From: Methanobacterium sp.
GTDB taxonomy: Archaea; Methanobacteriota; Methanobacteria; Methanobacteriales; Methanobacteriaceae
DNA length: 19,650 bases
Direction of reading: 5' to 3'
Assembly: GCA_003164415.1 (NCBI GenBank)
Contig: PLTK01000041.1
Location: 10,861 to 30,510, forward strand
The notes under the pieces are model-generated. The model worked only from the letters and a program-made list of their open reading frames with translations, did not search any database and was not told the origin of the DNA. Positions 1 through 8,526 of the stretch are shown piece by piece (position 1 is the stretch's first letter; every line of letters begins with the position of its first letter). The translations under genes were made by a program, and so were the position numbers.

Positions 1-417
1 TTTATCCACTATATCATAGGGATATGTCATGGGACTATTCAATGATTTTAAACCTGTAGATATGCATTTTATACAGTTTAAATTAAAAACATCAAAATTT
101 CTTGCATCATGAACAGTTGTAACGATGTTAGGATTATTCTTTAGATCCTTAAAATTTTCGCCTAATATATGGAATTGAAATTCGTGCAAAGGAGAATTAC
201 CCAATTGAAAATGTGTAACATCATAATCATTTACATCATAATTCTCCGGTGTAATATGTTCCATGTTGTCATTTGTGGTTAATAGTTTATTTGGGGAATT
301 TTTAGGAGATATTATACTTATTTCTACATCTAATTTGAGTAATTCAATTGCAAGATTCTCTGAATAATTACTTATACCCGTGCGTGGGTCTGTAGGGGTG
401 ATTATTGCAGTTTTCAT
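1..417 (-). CDS. Glycosyltransferase family 4, N-terminal part (cut by window edge)
   Basis: The visible 139 codons start at ATG 415-417 and run off the window. The protein opens with MKTAIITPTDPRTG followed by ISNYSENLAIELLKL, the usual first beta-strand, glycine loop and first helix of the acceptor-binding Rossmann domain of GT-B fold, family 4 glycosyltransferases. A later stretch, NIVTTVHDARNF, matches the strand containing the 'T.HD' segment of these enzymes. The donor-binding C-terminal domain is outside the window, so the sugar cannot be guessed. It lies 56 bp downstream of the GT-C gene on the same strand and is probably cotranscribed with it. The upstream CGGAAAT gives only a weak ribosome binding site. 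By context it would add a sugar to a lipid-linked surface glycan on the cytoplasmic side. Confidence 0.8.
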   Translation of the reverse strand, partial: MKTAIITPTDPRTGISNYSENLAIELLKLDVEISIISPKNSPNKLLTTNDNMEHITPENYDVNDYDVTHFQLGNSPLHEFQFHILGENFKDLKNNPNIVTTVHDARNFDVFNLNCIKCISTGLKSLNSPMTYPYDIVDK

Positions 418-473
418 ATTATTATTTCCGAATATTATTATTAATTTTAGATCATATTTTTTTAATTTTCTAA

Positions 474-2051
474 TCAAATTTTAAAGACCTTATAATCTTT
501 ATTTTCATAGACTAATAGTGAATTGCTCGGCAAAAGGGAGGTTATATTATCGTTATTATTATAAAATATGAATGTGCCTTCACTAACAACTTTTTGGCTT
601 GGATTTCCTGAAAAATTTAGTCTTTTATCGTATACATAGTAGCCAATATTCTTTTGAGCTAGCTCTGTTTTTGAAAATCCCCATTCTATTATATGTTCAG
701 ATGAGGCTACACTTGCAATGGGTTGTCCTGTTGTAGCTAATAAAAATTGGTCTGTGTAATAGTTATTAGATGCCAGTGCTAATTTTTTATTTCCATTCTG
801 GTTGAACCAATTAGCAAGTTCAATATCAGAAGTTGTTGGGGGTGTTAGTTGAGGGATTGTAAGTGTATTTAATCCATATGGTTGGGAATTGTACTTGGGT
901 AATGTATTGAAATTCTGTGCTGTAACTGTAGATATGGCAAATAATGTTGAAATTATTAATATTATTATAAGAAAAACCGATCTGATGGATGTGTTTGGAA
1001 ATTCTGCATTTTTATAATCCATATAAAGGTAGCTTAATCCCATACCGCCAAGAATAGACAGTGGTATAAGCAGATGAACAAGTAATCTTATTGTGTAAAC
1101 ATTGACTCCAAACCAATATGAATTACTCATTAAAAAAATTACAATAATCCATACGAAAATGAATAGATCCCTCATTGTTCTTCGTTTAATAGCCTCAATA
1201 GCCCCTATAATTGCAAAGATCAAAACAATTCCCAAATACGCTAAATACTTAAATCCACTTATAGGATCATTGATTGGTAGAGAGGTATTGTATCCTGTAA
1301 CAGTAGATATACCATAAGTTAAAATTTTATGTACATAATCTGGAGCAATTATTAATGCAGTAATAGATACTAATATGCCTAATATTAAAGGAAGAGATAA
1401 AAACAAGGGATATGAAATTAAAAAACGTTTTTCTCTCATTAAAATTCCAACAACAATAGTAATGGATGTAATAATTAAAAATATTAACAAGGTTGTTGCT
1501 TGATGTGTTAAGATTACAACTAAAAAAAGAAAGCTTGATAGTAATGCATATTTATAATTTTTAGATACTATTGATTTATAATATAAATACACTATTAATG
1601 GCACGAATATCAATGCCATTGTTTCAGGTAATGGTGATACAAGTCTGCTGAACAGATAACTGGATATCATTAAAAATCCAGCTGACATTCCAGCAATATT
1701 ACCATAAAATTTTTTAGCCACATATGATACTGATAAAACAATAAAAAGTGCTAAAAATGGTTGTAAATAAAGAGCAACAAGGAAATAATTTATTTTAAAT
1801 ATACTTCCTAAAAATACTATTAATAGACTAAAAAGTGGAGGATAAGCAATAGGTGATCCGCTGGGCTGGTCTATTAAAGGATCTATGAGAGTGAGTCCAT
1901 ATTGACTGTATACTTGTGCTATGTGTACATGATAAAATATGTCAAGGGTTAATGGCCATTGAGAGGTTAAAGTTGGAATTAAAGCTACTAAAAAAGCGAC
2001 TATACTTGGAATAATCCACAGAAACCTTTTTAACCGTTCTTTTTCTAACAT
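474..2051 (-). CDS. Multi-pass membrane glycosyltransferase, GT-C superfamily (distant STT3/dolichyl-phosphate-sugar type)
   Basis: 525 residues. After one N-terminal membrane helix (about 11-30) comes an extracytoplasmic loop with LDIFYHVHIAQVY (D37, H41) and then DPLIDQPSGSPIAYPPLF (57-74). This layout, with an acidic residue in the first loop followed by a YGSPI.YPPLF-like segment, recalls GT-C enzymes such as STT3/AglB. About ten more hydrophobic segments follow to residue 370. The C-terminal 150 residues form a soluble outer domain. The WWDYG signature of true oligosaccharyltransferases is absent, so I do not call it AglB. Family knowledge suggests it uses a polyprenyl-phosphate sugar or glycan donor on the outer membrane face. 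An AGGTGG ribosome binding site lies 3 nt before the ATG, and the upstream GT4 gene ends 38 bp away, so they form an operon. A polymerase or ligase role in glycan assembly is also possible. Confidence 0.7.
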   Translation of the reverse strand: MLEKERLKRFLWIIPSIVAFLVALIPTLTSQWPLTLDIFYHVHIAQVYSQYGLTLIDPLIDQPSGSPIAYPPLFSLLIVFLGSIFKINYFLVALYLQPFLALFIVLSVSYVAKKFYGNIAGMSAGFLMISSYLFSRLVSPLPETMALIFVPLIVYLYYKSIVSKNYKYALLSSFLFLVVILTHQATTLLIFLIITSITIVVGILMREKRFLISYPLFLSLPLILGILVSITALIIAPDYVHKILTYGISTVTGYNTSLPINDPISGFKYLAYLGIVLIFAIIGAIEAIKRRTMRDLFIFVWIIVIFLMSNSYWFGVNVYTIRLLVHLLIPLSILGGMGLSYLYMDYKNAEFPNTSIRSVFLIIILIISTLFAISTVTAQNFNTLPKYNSQPYGLNTLTIPQLTPPTTSDIELANWFNQNGNKKLALASNNYYTDQFLLATTGQPIASVASSEHIIEWGFSKTELAQKNIGYYVYDKRLNFSGNPSQKVVSEGTFIFYNNNDNITSLLPSNSLLVYENKDYKVFKI

Positions 2052-2089
2052 TGTCCACCTATTAAATCTAAATTTATTACCAATTCATT

Positions 2090-3217
2090 TTAATTGGATA
2101 ATGCAGATTTATACAATCGCTCATAATCCCTAATAACTTCATTCCATGGCCTGATTTTCGATGTTAATGGCCCCACAGTTATATCATCTTTATTTATATC
2201 TAAGATGAGTTCAGCAATTATTTTGGGTTTTGGAGGGTAATCAACAATAAAACATCCTGGCTCATCTTTAAATTCTTTTAAAGCCGTCCTATTTGTAATT
2301 ATACATGGAGTTTTTAATGTTAAAGCTTCTGTAACAGTTATACCATATGCTTCTGACCTGGATAATAACATGAAAATATCAGAATTAATTATTTCATTTA
2401 TTAAATCTTCTCTTGGTAAAAATGATTTCCATACAATATAATCCTCTAATTTAAGATTTTCAGACAATTTTAATAGATCCTGTTTATATGGACCATCACC
2501 AACTATGGTCAAAACTACTTCTTTAAAACCAATATCATTTACTAAGATGTTTAAGCTATTTAATATAAAATCTACACCTTTTCGACTGATTAAATACCCG
2601 GTATATAATAATTTAATCTTGTTCTCTTTGCTATTTTTTTCTATTTTCCGGGTTTTATCAATATGCTCGAATGTGTCTACTCCAGGATTGATTACAGAAA
2701 TTTTCTCTTTACCAACACCTATATATTCGATATTTTTGGCTTCGAAATTAGAATCAGATATAATGTATTTACTTTTTTTAAATACCCTACGAGCAAACAG
2801 GTTATATATATTCCACAAGTATTTTCCTGCAAATGTACTTTTTATAATGTCTAGATGCGGTGAAAATATAATTGGAATTTCTGGATCAATTCTTTTAATT
2901 GTGTAAATAGTTTCAATAGGAAGCAACGAGTGGTATCCATGTACATGTATAACATCAGGATTCAACTCTTTTAGATGTTTCTTTAAATATCGATACATTT
3001 CATAATTTAATCCATAAAAATATTTATCAAAACGTGATGATACCCTTATTATATTAAATCCACTAAGACTTTCAGTACTCTCTTGTTTGGATGGATTAGG
3101 TTGTAATACAGTTACATCATGTCCAATGGTTGAAAGATTTATAGCAAGTTCTCTTATGACTTTATTGATACCGCCAGGAGATGTGGTTTCAAGATAATTT
3201 ACTAATAATATCTTCAT
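2090..3217 (-). CDS. Glycosyltransferase family 4
   Basis: The most likely start is the ATG at 3217 (protein begins MKILLVNYLET), preceded by GTGAT as ribosome binding site. An in-frame ATG at 3235 would add MISVIK. With the 3217 start the protein has 375 residues. It shows the full GT-B, family 4 layout: TTSPGGINKVIRELA near 11-25 (nucleotide-sugar enzyme glycine loop), DVIHVHGYHSL near 88-98, INPGVD near 176, GYLISRKGVDF near 207 (the R/K that contacts donor phosphates), VGDGP near 239, and SRSEAYGITVTEAL near 286-299, where E289 and E297 form the EX7E motif. It is a cytoplasmic or membrane-associated retaining enzyme; donor and acceptor cannot be told from sequence. It is the first gene of the three-gene run leading to the GT-C gene and the partial GT4. 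Confidence 0.92.
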   Translation of the reverse strand: MKILLVNYLETTSPGGINKVIRELAINLSTIGHDVTVLQPNPSKQESTESLSGFNIIRVSSRFDKYFYGLNYEMYRYLKKHLKELNPDVIHVHGYHSLLPIETIYTIKRIDPEIPIIFSPHLDIIKSTFAGKYLWNIYNLFARRVFKKSKYIISDSNFEAKNIEYIGVGKEKISVINPGVDTFEHIDKTRKIEKNSKENKIKLLYTGYLISRKGVDFILNSLNILVNDIGFKEVVLTIVGDGPYKQDLLKLSENLKLEDYIVWKSFLPREDLINEIINSDIFMLLSRSEAYGITVTEALTLKTPCIITNRTALKEFKDEPGCFIVDYPPKPKIIAELILDINKDDITVGPLTSKIRPWNEVIRDYERLYKSALSN

Positions 3218-3402
3218 TTTAATCACACTAATCAAATAATATTTTATCTATATCAAGCAAGATATGTTCCAAAATCGATTATTTTTCAAGTAATTAGCAA
3301 ATAGATTTCTAATACAGATATTATCTTATCTTGAAGTAGTAACATCTTGAATTCAAAAAATTATTTTACTAATAATTAATATGAATTCTGTGATTAATAA
3401 AT

Positions 3403-3504
3403 TTATTTAGAATTATATATTTCCAACAAATATTCACTATAGAGCTCTGAAATAGATGAAAATAAATTTATAGATGAATTCCAATCATTCAAAGTATTTT
3501 CCAT
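3403..3504 (-). CDS. Possible very small protein (33 aa), unassigned
   Basis: A 33-codon frame, ATG at 3504 to TAA at 3403, encodes an acidic, amphipathic peptide beginning MENTLNDWNSSINLFSSISE. Only a weak GGA precedes the start. It is isolated between the MITE-like element and the GT4 gene and runs in their direction. It could be a real small protein, the remains of a larger gene, or chance. I do not recognise a family. Confidence 0.2.
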   Translation of the reverse strand: MENTLNDWNSSINLFSSISELYSEYLLEIYNSK

Positions 3505-3624
3505 CTATTCCAAATTTATAATAATATATTGTTCTTAATGATACATTTTTATTTTCTAGATATTATTTGTTCAATTAATTTCATAGAATTATATTCAAAA
3601 TTCTATGATCAGAGGGATTTCTTC

Positions 3625-3632
3625 AATTCATG
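3625..3632. repeat. Target-site duplication, left copy (AATTCATG)
   Basis: This perfect 8-bp direct repeat is identical to 3762-3769 and immediately flanks the inverted repeat of the 129-bp element. The same bases hold the flippase stop codon in the other copy, so this marks where the old 3' flank of the flippase continued. Confidence 0.85.
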
Positions 3633-3761
3633 GGTGCTGTCAAGTTAATGGTTACTAGGCTTAATTTATATTTTTTTGAGTTCTTTTTTCTTAGATTAAC
3701 CTTCTAAAACAGCTTAAAAATTCAAATGTAGATACTACACACCCAACAACTTGACAACCCC
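3633..3761. mobile_element. MITE-like non-autonomous insertion element, 129 bp
   Basis: The element has 14-bp terminal inverted repeats: GGTGCTGTCAAGTT at 3633-3646, and AACTTGACAACCCC at 3748-3761 (complement GGGGTTGTCAAGTT), matching at 12 of 14 positions. The ends abut two identical 8-bp copies of AATTCATG, at 3625-3632 and 3762-3769, which is a target-site duplication. The interior of about 100 bp has no coding capacity, so it would depend on a transposase encoded elsewhere. From family knowledge, an 8-bp duplication together with ends of the form GG..CTGT..AAGTT suggests the IS6/IS26 family, but this is inference. The right-hand target copy contains the stop codon of the flippase gene. 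Confidence 0.85.
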
Positions 3762-3769
3762 AATTCATG
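3762..3769. repeat. Target-site duplication, right copy (AATTCATG), carrying the flippase stop
   Basis: Identical to 3625-3632. Read on the minus strand it is CATGAATT, whose TGA (3767-3765) terminates the flippase. The insertion therefore left the protein intact while replacing its 3' untranslated region. Confidence 0.85.
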
Positions 3770-5225
3770 GGGATAGAACTGATTTTTTTATGAAATTTAA
3801 TTCTTTATTAGTAATTACTTTTAATAAAAACATAGAAATTAAATAAATAACGATACTAACCAATACAGAAAAGATAGTTGATAATATAGTAATAGGATGG
3901 ATCATGACTATAAATATTGACATTATTGCAGATCCTAATGTAATTTTTATGACATATTTCAACATATATCTAAATTCGAAATTAAATTTAAGATATTTAT
4001 GTGAATAATATGTTGAAATAACTAATATAATGCTAAATGCTATCAAAGTAGACACTGCAGCCCCTATAATACCATAAATTGGTAAAAATATAATATTTAG
4101 GGTTATGTTAATTATGGCCCCCAACATCCATATAGAAGCGGATATATGCGTTTTTTTCTCTAAATATATTATCTGAGTAAAATTCATATATAATCCGAAA
4201 ATAATGGTTGAAAATGCAACAAAAGGTGTAATATAATAACCATTGGCTGCTATTGCTTGTGTAGTTAATAAATTAAGTATGGTATGGGATAACAAAGATA
4301 ACCCTACTGCTGATGGAATAGCCAATAGTAAAAAATATTTTTGTGTGTACCTCATATAAATTTTTATTTTATCTTTTTCGTTATTATCATAACATTTTGA
4401 TAAAATAGGAAGTAAAAGTACATTGAAAGGATACATCAACATTAAAATTAACGTACCTAAATTATATCCCGGGGAATAATATCCTACAAACGCAATGCTG
4501 AGAAATATTCCAATTAAATATCTATCACTTGAATCCACAATCCAATAAGATAAAGCAGATGGCAAAGTTGGCATTCCAAAGGATAAATATTCTTTGACAA
4601 CACTCAGATTAGGTTTTTTAAATTTAATAAATGATCTTACTAAAATAAAGGCACTGATTGTTATAAAAAGGTAAGATATTAAAAGAGCCATTAAAGCTCC
4701 AACAATCCCATAACCATGCAACACAAAATATAATATTAATAACAAATTAAGATATGTTTGAACTAACAGGAATAAGGAATATGTTTTTATTTGGTTTAAA
4801 GTCCTAAAAATGTTTATAAGAATAATATTCAAACTATAAAGAAAGATTATTGGAATTAATAGTAATGCAACAGTATAATCATTATTAAACAGTACTACAG
4901 ATAATGGTTTAGCTAGTATCAACAATATTACCGAACTAATCATTGCAAAAATTATTACAACAATTATAATTGAAAAAATACCATTTTGTAACTTTTCACT
5001 ATCATTTTCACCAGAAAGAAATCTAACCATTGTATCTGGAAGTCCAAGGGTAATGATATTTGATAATAAAATAATAGTGATAGAGGTTTGAACCCAGATA
5101 CCATAATTTTGGATGCTTAAATTTTTAGTTAAAATAGGTAGCAATATAATTGCACTTAAACTAATAAAGATATTTACAATACCGATAATACCAATTTTCT
5201 GAAAAAATCCCTTATATTCATCCAA
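3765..5225 (-). CDS. Wzx-type polysaccharide flippase (MOP exporter superfamily)
   Basis: About 486 residues with some 12-14 hydrophobic helices separated by short loops, which is the size and pattern of RfbX/Wzx polysaccharide transporters. The N-terminus has the typical NIFISLSAIILLPILTKNLS then QNYGIWVQTSITI segment, followed by LGLPDTMVRFLSGE near 60, as in family members. The known family role is to move a polyprenyl-linked glycan from the inner to the outer membrane leaflet. A GTG at 5234 could start the frame, but it is part of the ribosome binding site GGTGAT (5235-5230); the TTG at 5225, 4 nt further on, is the more likely start (first residues MDEYKGFFQK). The stop codon lies inside the target duplication of the MITE-like element. 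It is the expected exporter for the glycan made by the surrounding glycosyltransferases. Confidence 0.9.
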   Translation of the reverse strand: MDEYKGFFQKIGIIGIVNIFISLSAIILLPILTKNLSIQNYGIWVQTSITIILLSNIITLGLPDTMVRFLSGENDSEKLQNGIFSIIIVVIIFAMISSVILLILAKPLSVVLFNNDYTVALLLIPIIFLYSLNIILINIFRTLNQIKTYSLFLLVQTYLNLLLILYFVLHGYGIVGALMALLISYLFITISAFILVRSFIKFKKPNLSVVKEYLSFGMPTLPSALSYWIVDSSDRYLIGIFLSIAFVGYYSPGYNLGTLILMLMYPFNVLLLPILSKCYDNNEKDKIKIYMRYTQKYFLLLAIPSAVGLSLLSHTILNLLTTQAIAANGYYITPFVAFSTIIFGLYMNFTQIIYLEKKTHISASIWMLGAIINITLNIIFLPIYGIIGAAVSTLIAFSIILVISTYYSHKYLKFNFEFRYMLKYVIKITLGSAIMSIFIVMIHPITILSTIFSVLVSIVIYLISMFLLKVITNKELNFIKKSVLSP

Positions 5226-5333
5226 AAATATCACCAGTTCAAAAATATTAAATTTATTAATTTTTTCTTAAAATTTATTTAAGCATTTACACTATAATGC
5301 TTTATAAGAGATTTGAATTTCATTTTAAGATAT

Positions 5334-5685
5334 TTAAATATTTTTTAAAATAATCCTAAAATATTTTTTGTTTAAGAGTTTAGATGTGTAGTTAATACCA
5401 TTATATTTTTGATAATAATAGATTAGTGTTATTTTGTTTTTTAGTATTTTTTTTGTACTCATAACTTGAAAAATCAAATGTTTTATACCAGTTAATTTTA
5501 TATCATTCTCTTTGAGTATATTATTTTGTATATCCTTCCAATATATTACTACATTATGTAAAAGCAATAGATTGTTCTCTAAATAATATTTAATTAAGTC
5601 AAGAAAACCTTTTTTTTTACCTTAAAATTACACTCGTTTGGATCTATTCCCTCTAACAGTAATCCGGTAAGATGTTTTTTTCTGA
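5334..5685 (-). pseudogene. 3' remnant of a QueC-like gene (third, most decayed copy)
   Basis: Reading the minus strand from about 5685 gives TGLLLEGIDPNECNFKVK, then, after a frame change, LLLHNVVIYWKDIQNN, and finally YYYQKYNGINYTSKLL before a stop at 5334. These match the last third of the intact paralogue at 7255-8496 (TGLLLEGIDPNKSNFKVK, VLYWEDIQNN, YYYRKYRGFKYTVKLL). The frame breaks at a run of nine A (5618-5610 on the minus strand) where the intact gene has AAAAGAA. The N-terminal ATP-binding part and the CGMCEKC motif are gone. Its upstream end is fused directly to the 3' tail of the second copy, so a deletion removed everything between. A short open frame of 77 codons survives (5334-5567) but is unlikely to be functional. 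Confidence 0.85.
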
Positions 5686-5694
5686 TTTTTATAT

Positions 5695-6939
5695 ATTTTA
5701 AAATATTTTTTGTATAAAAATTTAACTGTGTAATTTAAACCCATATATTTGATATAATAATAAATCAGAAATATTCTTTTTTTATTGTTCTTTTGATAAT
5801 TATAATCATTAAAATTAAATTTTTTAAACCAAATGAAAATTCTATACTACTCTCTTCGGGTATATTATTCTGTATGTCCTCCCATGCGGCTATTTCACTA
5901 TGTAAAAGTATAATGTTGTTTGATAAATAGTATTTAATTAGATCAAGAAAGCCATTTTTTACCTTAAAGTTACATTTATTTGGGTCAATACCTTCTATTA
6001 ATAATCCTGTAATGGTTCTCAAACATTTTTCACACATTCCACAATTATAATCTTGAAATTGTGTGTAACATACTCTTAAAAATTGATAATATTGAGTATT
6101 GCCTCTTAATAAGTATTTAATCTTTTCATGTCGACTTAGATTACAATCGTAAATTAAGCTGCTGTCTGCCCATCTATAATCCATAAATTTAAACAAATCA
6201 GAACCATGTGGAACTTTTTCATTTTCATCCATAGAAGATGGCATTATCAGGGTTTTAATGGGTAATAAACTTGTTAAGCTGGTTAAGATTAGGCCATGGC
6301 TTACTGATAGCCACCAGTTTGTATCTTCGCCTTCTAGATATGTTTTGTTCAAAAGATTTTCATTCATCATCTCTCTTACATTCGTTTTAATGAAATAACA
6401 TTTAATATCATCCATTTCTGCAAGTTGAGTCACTTTGTATTTCACTTTATCCCAAAACTTGGTTTTATTTAAAGGTATATCGGCTCCCCAGATAGAGATT
6501 AAACTGAGAGTTTCTTTTTTATGTTTTATGTAACTGGATAATGAATCTAGTCCTCCTGAATAGAGTAGACCGTAGCTTTCATTATTTAAGCTATTAATTT
6601 GATAATTTTCAATATGATATTCTGTTGAAAAAGAAAATTTAGGAAACCACGTCTTAAAAATTGATTCTATTTTGTTTAATGAATTAAAAAATTTTTTATC
6701 AATTGATTCGAGGTAAATATCTGCATCTGCGGCCCATGCAATTGTAATAACTGCTGCTAAAACGGGTATTGCTAGCATACTTTTATTGGTGTCGCTAACT
6801 TTTTCATTGTACTCTGCTAAAAATAATTAGAGTTAAAAAATTTGGTTAAATCACGGGAACAGTCAATTTCAGCAGAAAGTACATTGTTAATAGCTTTGAT
6901 ATTTAAAATTTTTATATACGATCTTTCATTAACCATCAT
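5695..6939 (-). pseudogene. QueC-like ATP-pyrophosphatase paralogue with two frameshifts (second copy)
   Basis: The original start is the ATG pair at 6939/6936, preceded by a GAGGT ribosome binding site. The first 39 codons (MVNERSYIKILNIKAINN...) match the intact paralogue, but a single missing base leads to TAG at 6819-6817. Homology resumes in another frame at AEYNEKVSDTN and continues through SGGLDS and FLRVCYTQFQDYNCGMCEKC, both motifs intact. A second one-base deletion near 5830-5838 shifts the C-terminus, so the frame ends at 5765 while the homologous tail (YYYIKYMGLNYTVKFL) continues out of frame to about 5695. The surviving 337-codon frame (5765-6778) begins at an internal methionine and lacks about 55 N-terminal residues. 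I call it a pseudogene. The long undamaged core means the decay is recent, and a truncated active product cannot be fully excluded. Confidence 0.8.
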
Positions 6940-6980
6940 GTTAACCTCAATATTGTTAACTCCCCTTTATTATATAACTT

Positions 6981-7083
6981 ATATCTTTAAAATAATTTTC
7001 TAACTGATCTGGTTGAATTATCTCAAGTGTAAGAGTTTATACTATTATTCCCCTTTTTAGAAGTCTTAATCTCATCTTGTCAT
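6981..7083 (-). pseudogene. Remnant of the 3' end of a GT4 glycosyltransferase gene
   Basis: On the minus strand this stretch aligns over about 100 bp with the 3' end of the GT4 gene at 8527-9618. Shared landmarks include the counterpart of DDDNLRIKL (GACAAGATGAGATTAAGACT against GACAATTTGAGAATAAAATT), TACACTTGRGATAATTCAAC, and TTAGAAAATTATTTTAAAGA against TTAGAAGGTTATTTTAGAGA. Stops interrupt it. It sits just upstream of the second QueC-like copy, in the same relative place as the intact GT4 tail upstream of the intact copy. The duplicated unit therefore contained both genes. Confidence 0.75.
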
Positions 7084-7254
7084 ATTCAAAGTTATTCTAA
7101 TATTACCCAGACTACAAGAATTTTTAATTAGAGATTGTAATCGTATATCATATAAATTAACCACTCAATATTTCCTGTTATATAACTGCACATTCCAGCT
7201 GTTATTGGGATAAATATCATCTTAAACTGAATTTAATAATAAATAAGAGTAATA

Positions 7255-8496
7255 TCAAATTATTCTTTGTTTTAGAAGTTTAACTGTATACTTAAAACCC
7301 CTATATTTACGATAATAGTAAACTAGAGCTATCTGTTTTTTTATATTTTTCTGATAGTTATAATCAGAAAAATCAAATGTTTTATACCAATTAAAAAATT
7401 CTATATCGCTCTTTTCTGGAACATTATTTTGTATATCCTCCCAATATAATACTTCATCTTGTAAAAGTAATAAGTTATTTTCTAAATAAAATTTAATAAG
7501 GTCTAGAAACCCTTCTTTTACCTTAAAATTAGATTTATTCGGATCTATGCCTTCTAATAGCAACCCCGTAATGGTTCTCAAACATTTTTCACACATTCCA
7601 CAATTATAATCTTGAAATTGTGCATAACATACCCTTAAAAATTGATAGTACTGAGTATTACCTTTCAATAAATATTTAATCTTTTCATGACGAGTTAAAC
7701 CATAATCATAAATTAATTTATTGTCTGCCCAACTATAGTCAAATAATTTAAACATATCAGATCCATCAGGAAATAATATTTCTCCCTCTAAAGAAGATGC
7801 CATTATAAGATTTTTAATAGGCAATGTGACCGTCAAACTGGTTAATATTAAACCATGGCTCACTGACATCCACCAGTTCATATCTCCTTCATCTAAATAT
7901 ATTTCATTCAAAAGATTTTCATTCATGATCTCTCTAACATTAGTCTTTATGAAATAACTGTTCACAGCGTCCATTTCTGCAAGTTTATTAACAGCACATT
8001 CAACTTTATCCCAAAAACTTGTTTTGTCCAACGGTACATCAGCCCCCCAGATCGAAATCAGACTCGGTTTTTCCTCTTTATATTTGATGTAACTCGATAA
8101 AGAATCCAAGCCTCCAGAATAAAGTATACCATAACCTTCATTATTTAATTTATTAGTTTGATAATTTGCAATATGATATTCTGTTGAAAAAGAAAATTTA
8201 GGAAACCAGTTCATAAAAATTGATTTAATTTTATTTAATGATTCAAAGAAAGTTTTATCAATAGATTCAAGATATATATCTGCACCTGTAGCCCATGCAA
8301 CGGTAATAACTGCTGCTAGTGGAGGTATTGTAAGAATACTCTCATTGATATCGCCAATTTGTTCATTGTATTCCACATTGAATAATTTTGAATAAAAAAA
8401 TTTGCTTATATCTTCGGAATACTCCAGTTCAGCTGAAAGTTTGTTATTGATAGCAGTAATATTTGATATTTTTATATAAGATCCTTCGTAAGCCAT
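7255..8496 (-). CDS. QueC-like SGGLDS-type ATP pyrophosphatase domain protein of unknown substrate
   Basis: 413 residues, the only intact member of three local copies. After a family-specific N-terminal region (1-120) comes GYGILYSGGLDSLSSYI (121-137), the PP-loop that binds ATP in N-type ATP pyrophosphatases (QueC, GMP synthetase, asparagine synthetase). Then follow SLISIWGADVPLD near 145-157 and NWWMSVSHGLILTS near 207-220. Four cysteines, C290, C299, C302 and C305 (VCYAQFQDYNCGMCEKC), have the spacing C-x8-C-x2-C-x2-C, as I recall it for the zinc site of QueC, which turns a carboxylate into an amide and then a nitrile. It is much longer than QueC (about 220-240 residues), and no queuosine or archaeosine genes are nearby. 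By inference it adenylates a carboxylate on a sugar or cofactor for the surface glycan. GGAG about 9 nt upstream supports the ATG at 8496; the GT4 gene ends 30 bp before it. Confidence 0.75.
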   Translation of the reverse strand: MAYEGSYIKISNITAINNKLSAELEYSEDISKFFYSKLFNVEYNEQIGDINESILTIPPLAAVITVAWATGADIYLESIDKTFFESLNKIKSIFMNWFPKFSFSTEYHIANYQTNKLNNEGYGILYSGGLDSLSSYIKYKEEKPSLISIWGADVPLDKTSFWDKVECAVNKLAEMDAVNSYFIKTNVREIMNENLLNEIYLDEGDMNWWMSVSHGLILTSLTVTLPIKNLIMASSLEGEILFPDGSDMFKLFDYSWADNKLIYDYGLTRHEKIKYLLKGNTQYYQFLRVCYAQFQDYNCGMCEKCLRTITGLLLEGIDPNKSNFKVKEGFLDLIKFYLENNLLLLQDEVLYWEDIQNNVPEKSDIEFFNWYKTFDFSDYNYQKNIKKQIALVYYYRKYRGFKYTVKLLKQRII

Positions 8497-8526
8497 TATA
8501 ATAACTCCAATAATTTAATTAAAAAG

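Larger units (their letters stand above)
3218..3632. other. Gene-poor spacer upstream of the GT4 gene
   Basis: Apart from the doubtful 33-codon frame, this AT-rich stretch shows no gene, RNA or repeat. The part next to 3217 must carry the promoter of the GT4/GT-C operon; AT-rich TATA-like runs are present, but none stands out clearly enough to name. Its left-hand end is the outer copy of the MITE target duplication (3625-3632). Confidence 0.5.

Noticed and set aside
1102..1317. 71-codon plus-strand frame
   Set aside because: Antisense to the GT-C glycosyltransferase; no ribosome binding site and no family resemblance.
2505..2906. Plus-strand frames of 133 and 63 codons
   Set aside because: Antisense shadows of the well-supported GT4 gene 2090-3217.
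5765..6778. 337-codon frame as an intact second QueC-like gene
   Set aside because: The homologous N-terminus continues upstream in another frame past a stop, and the C-terminus is frameshifted, so the gene is broken.
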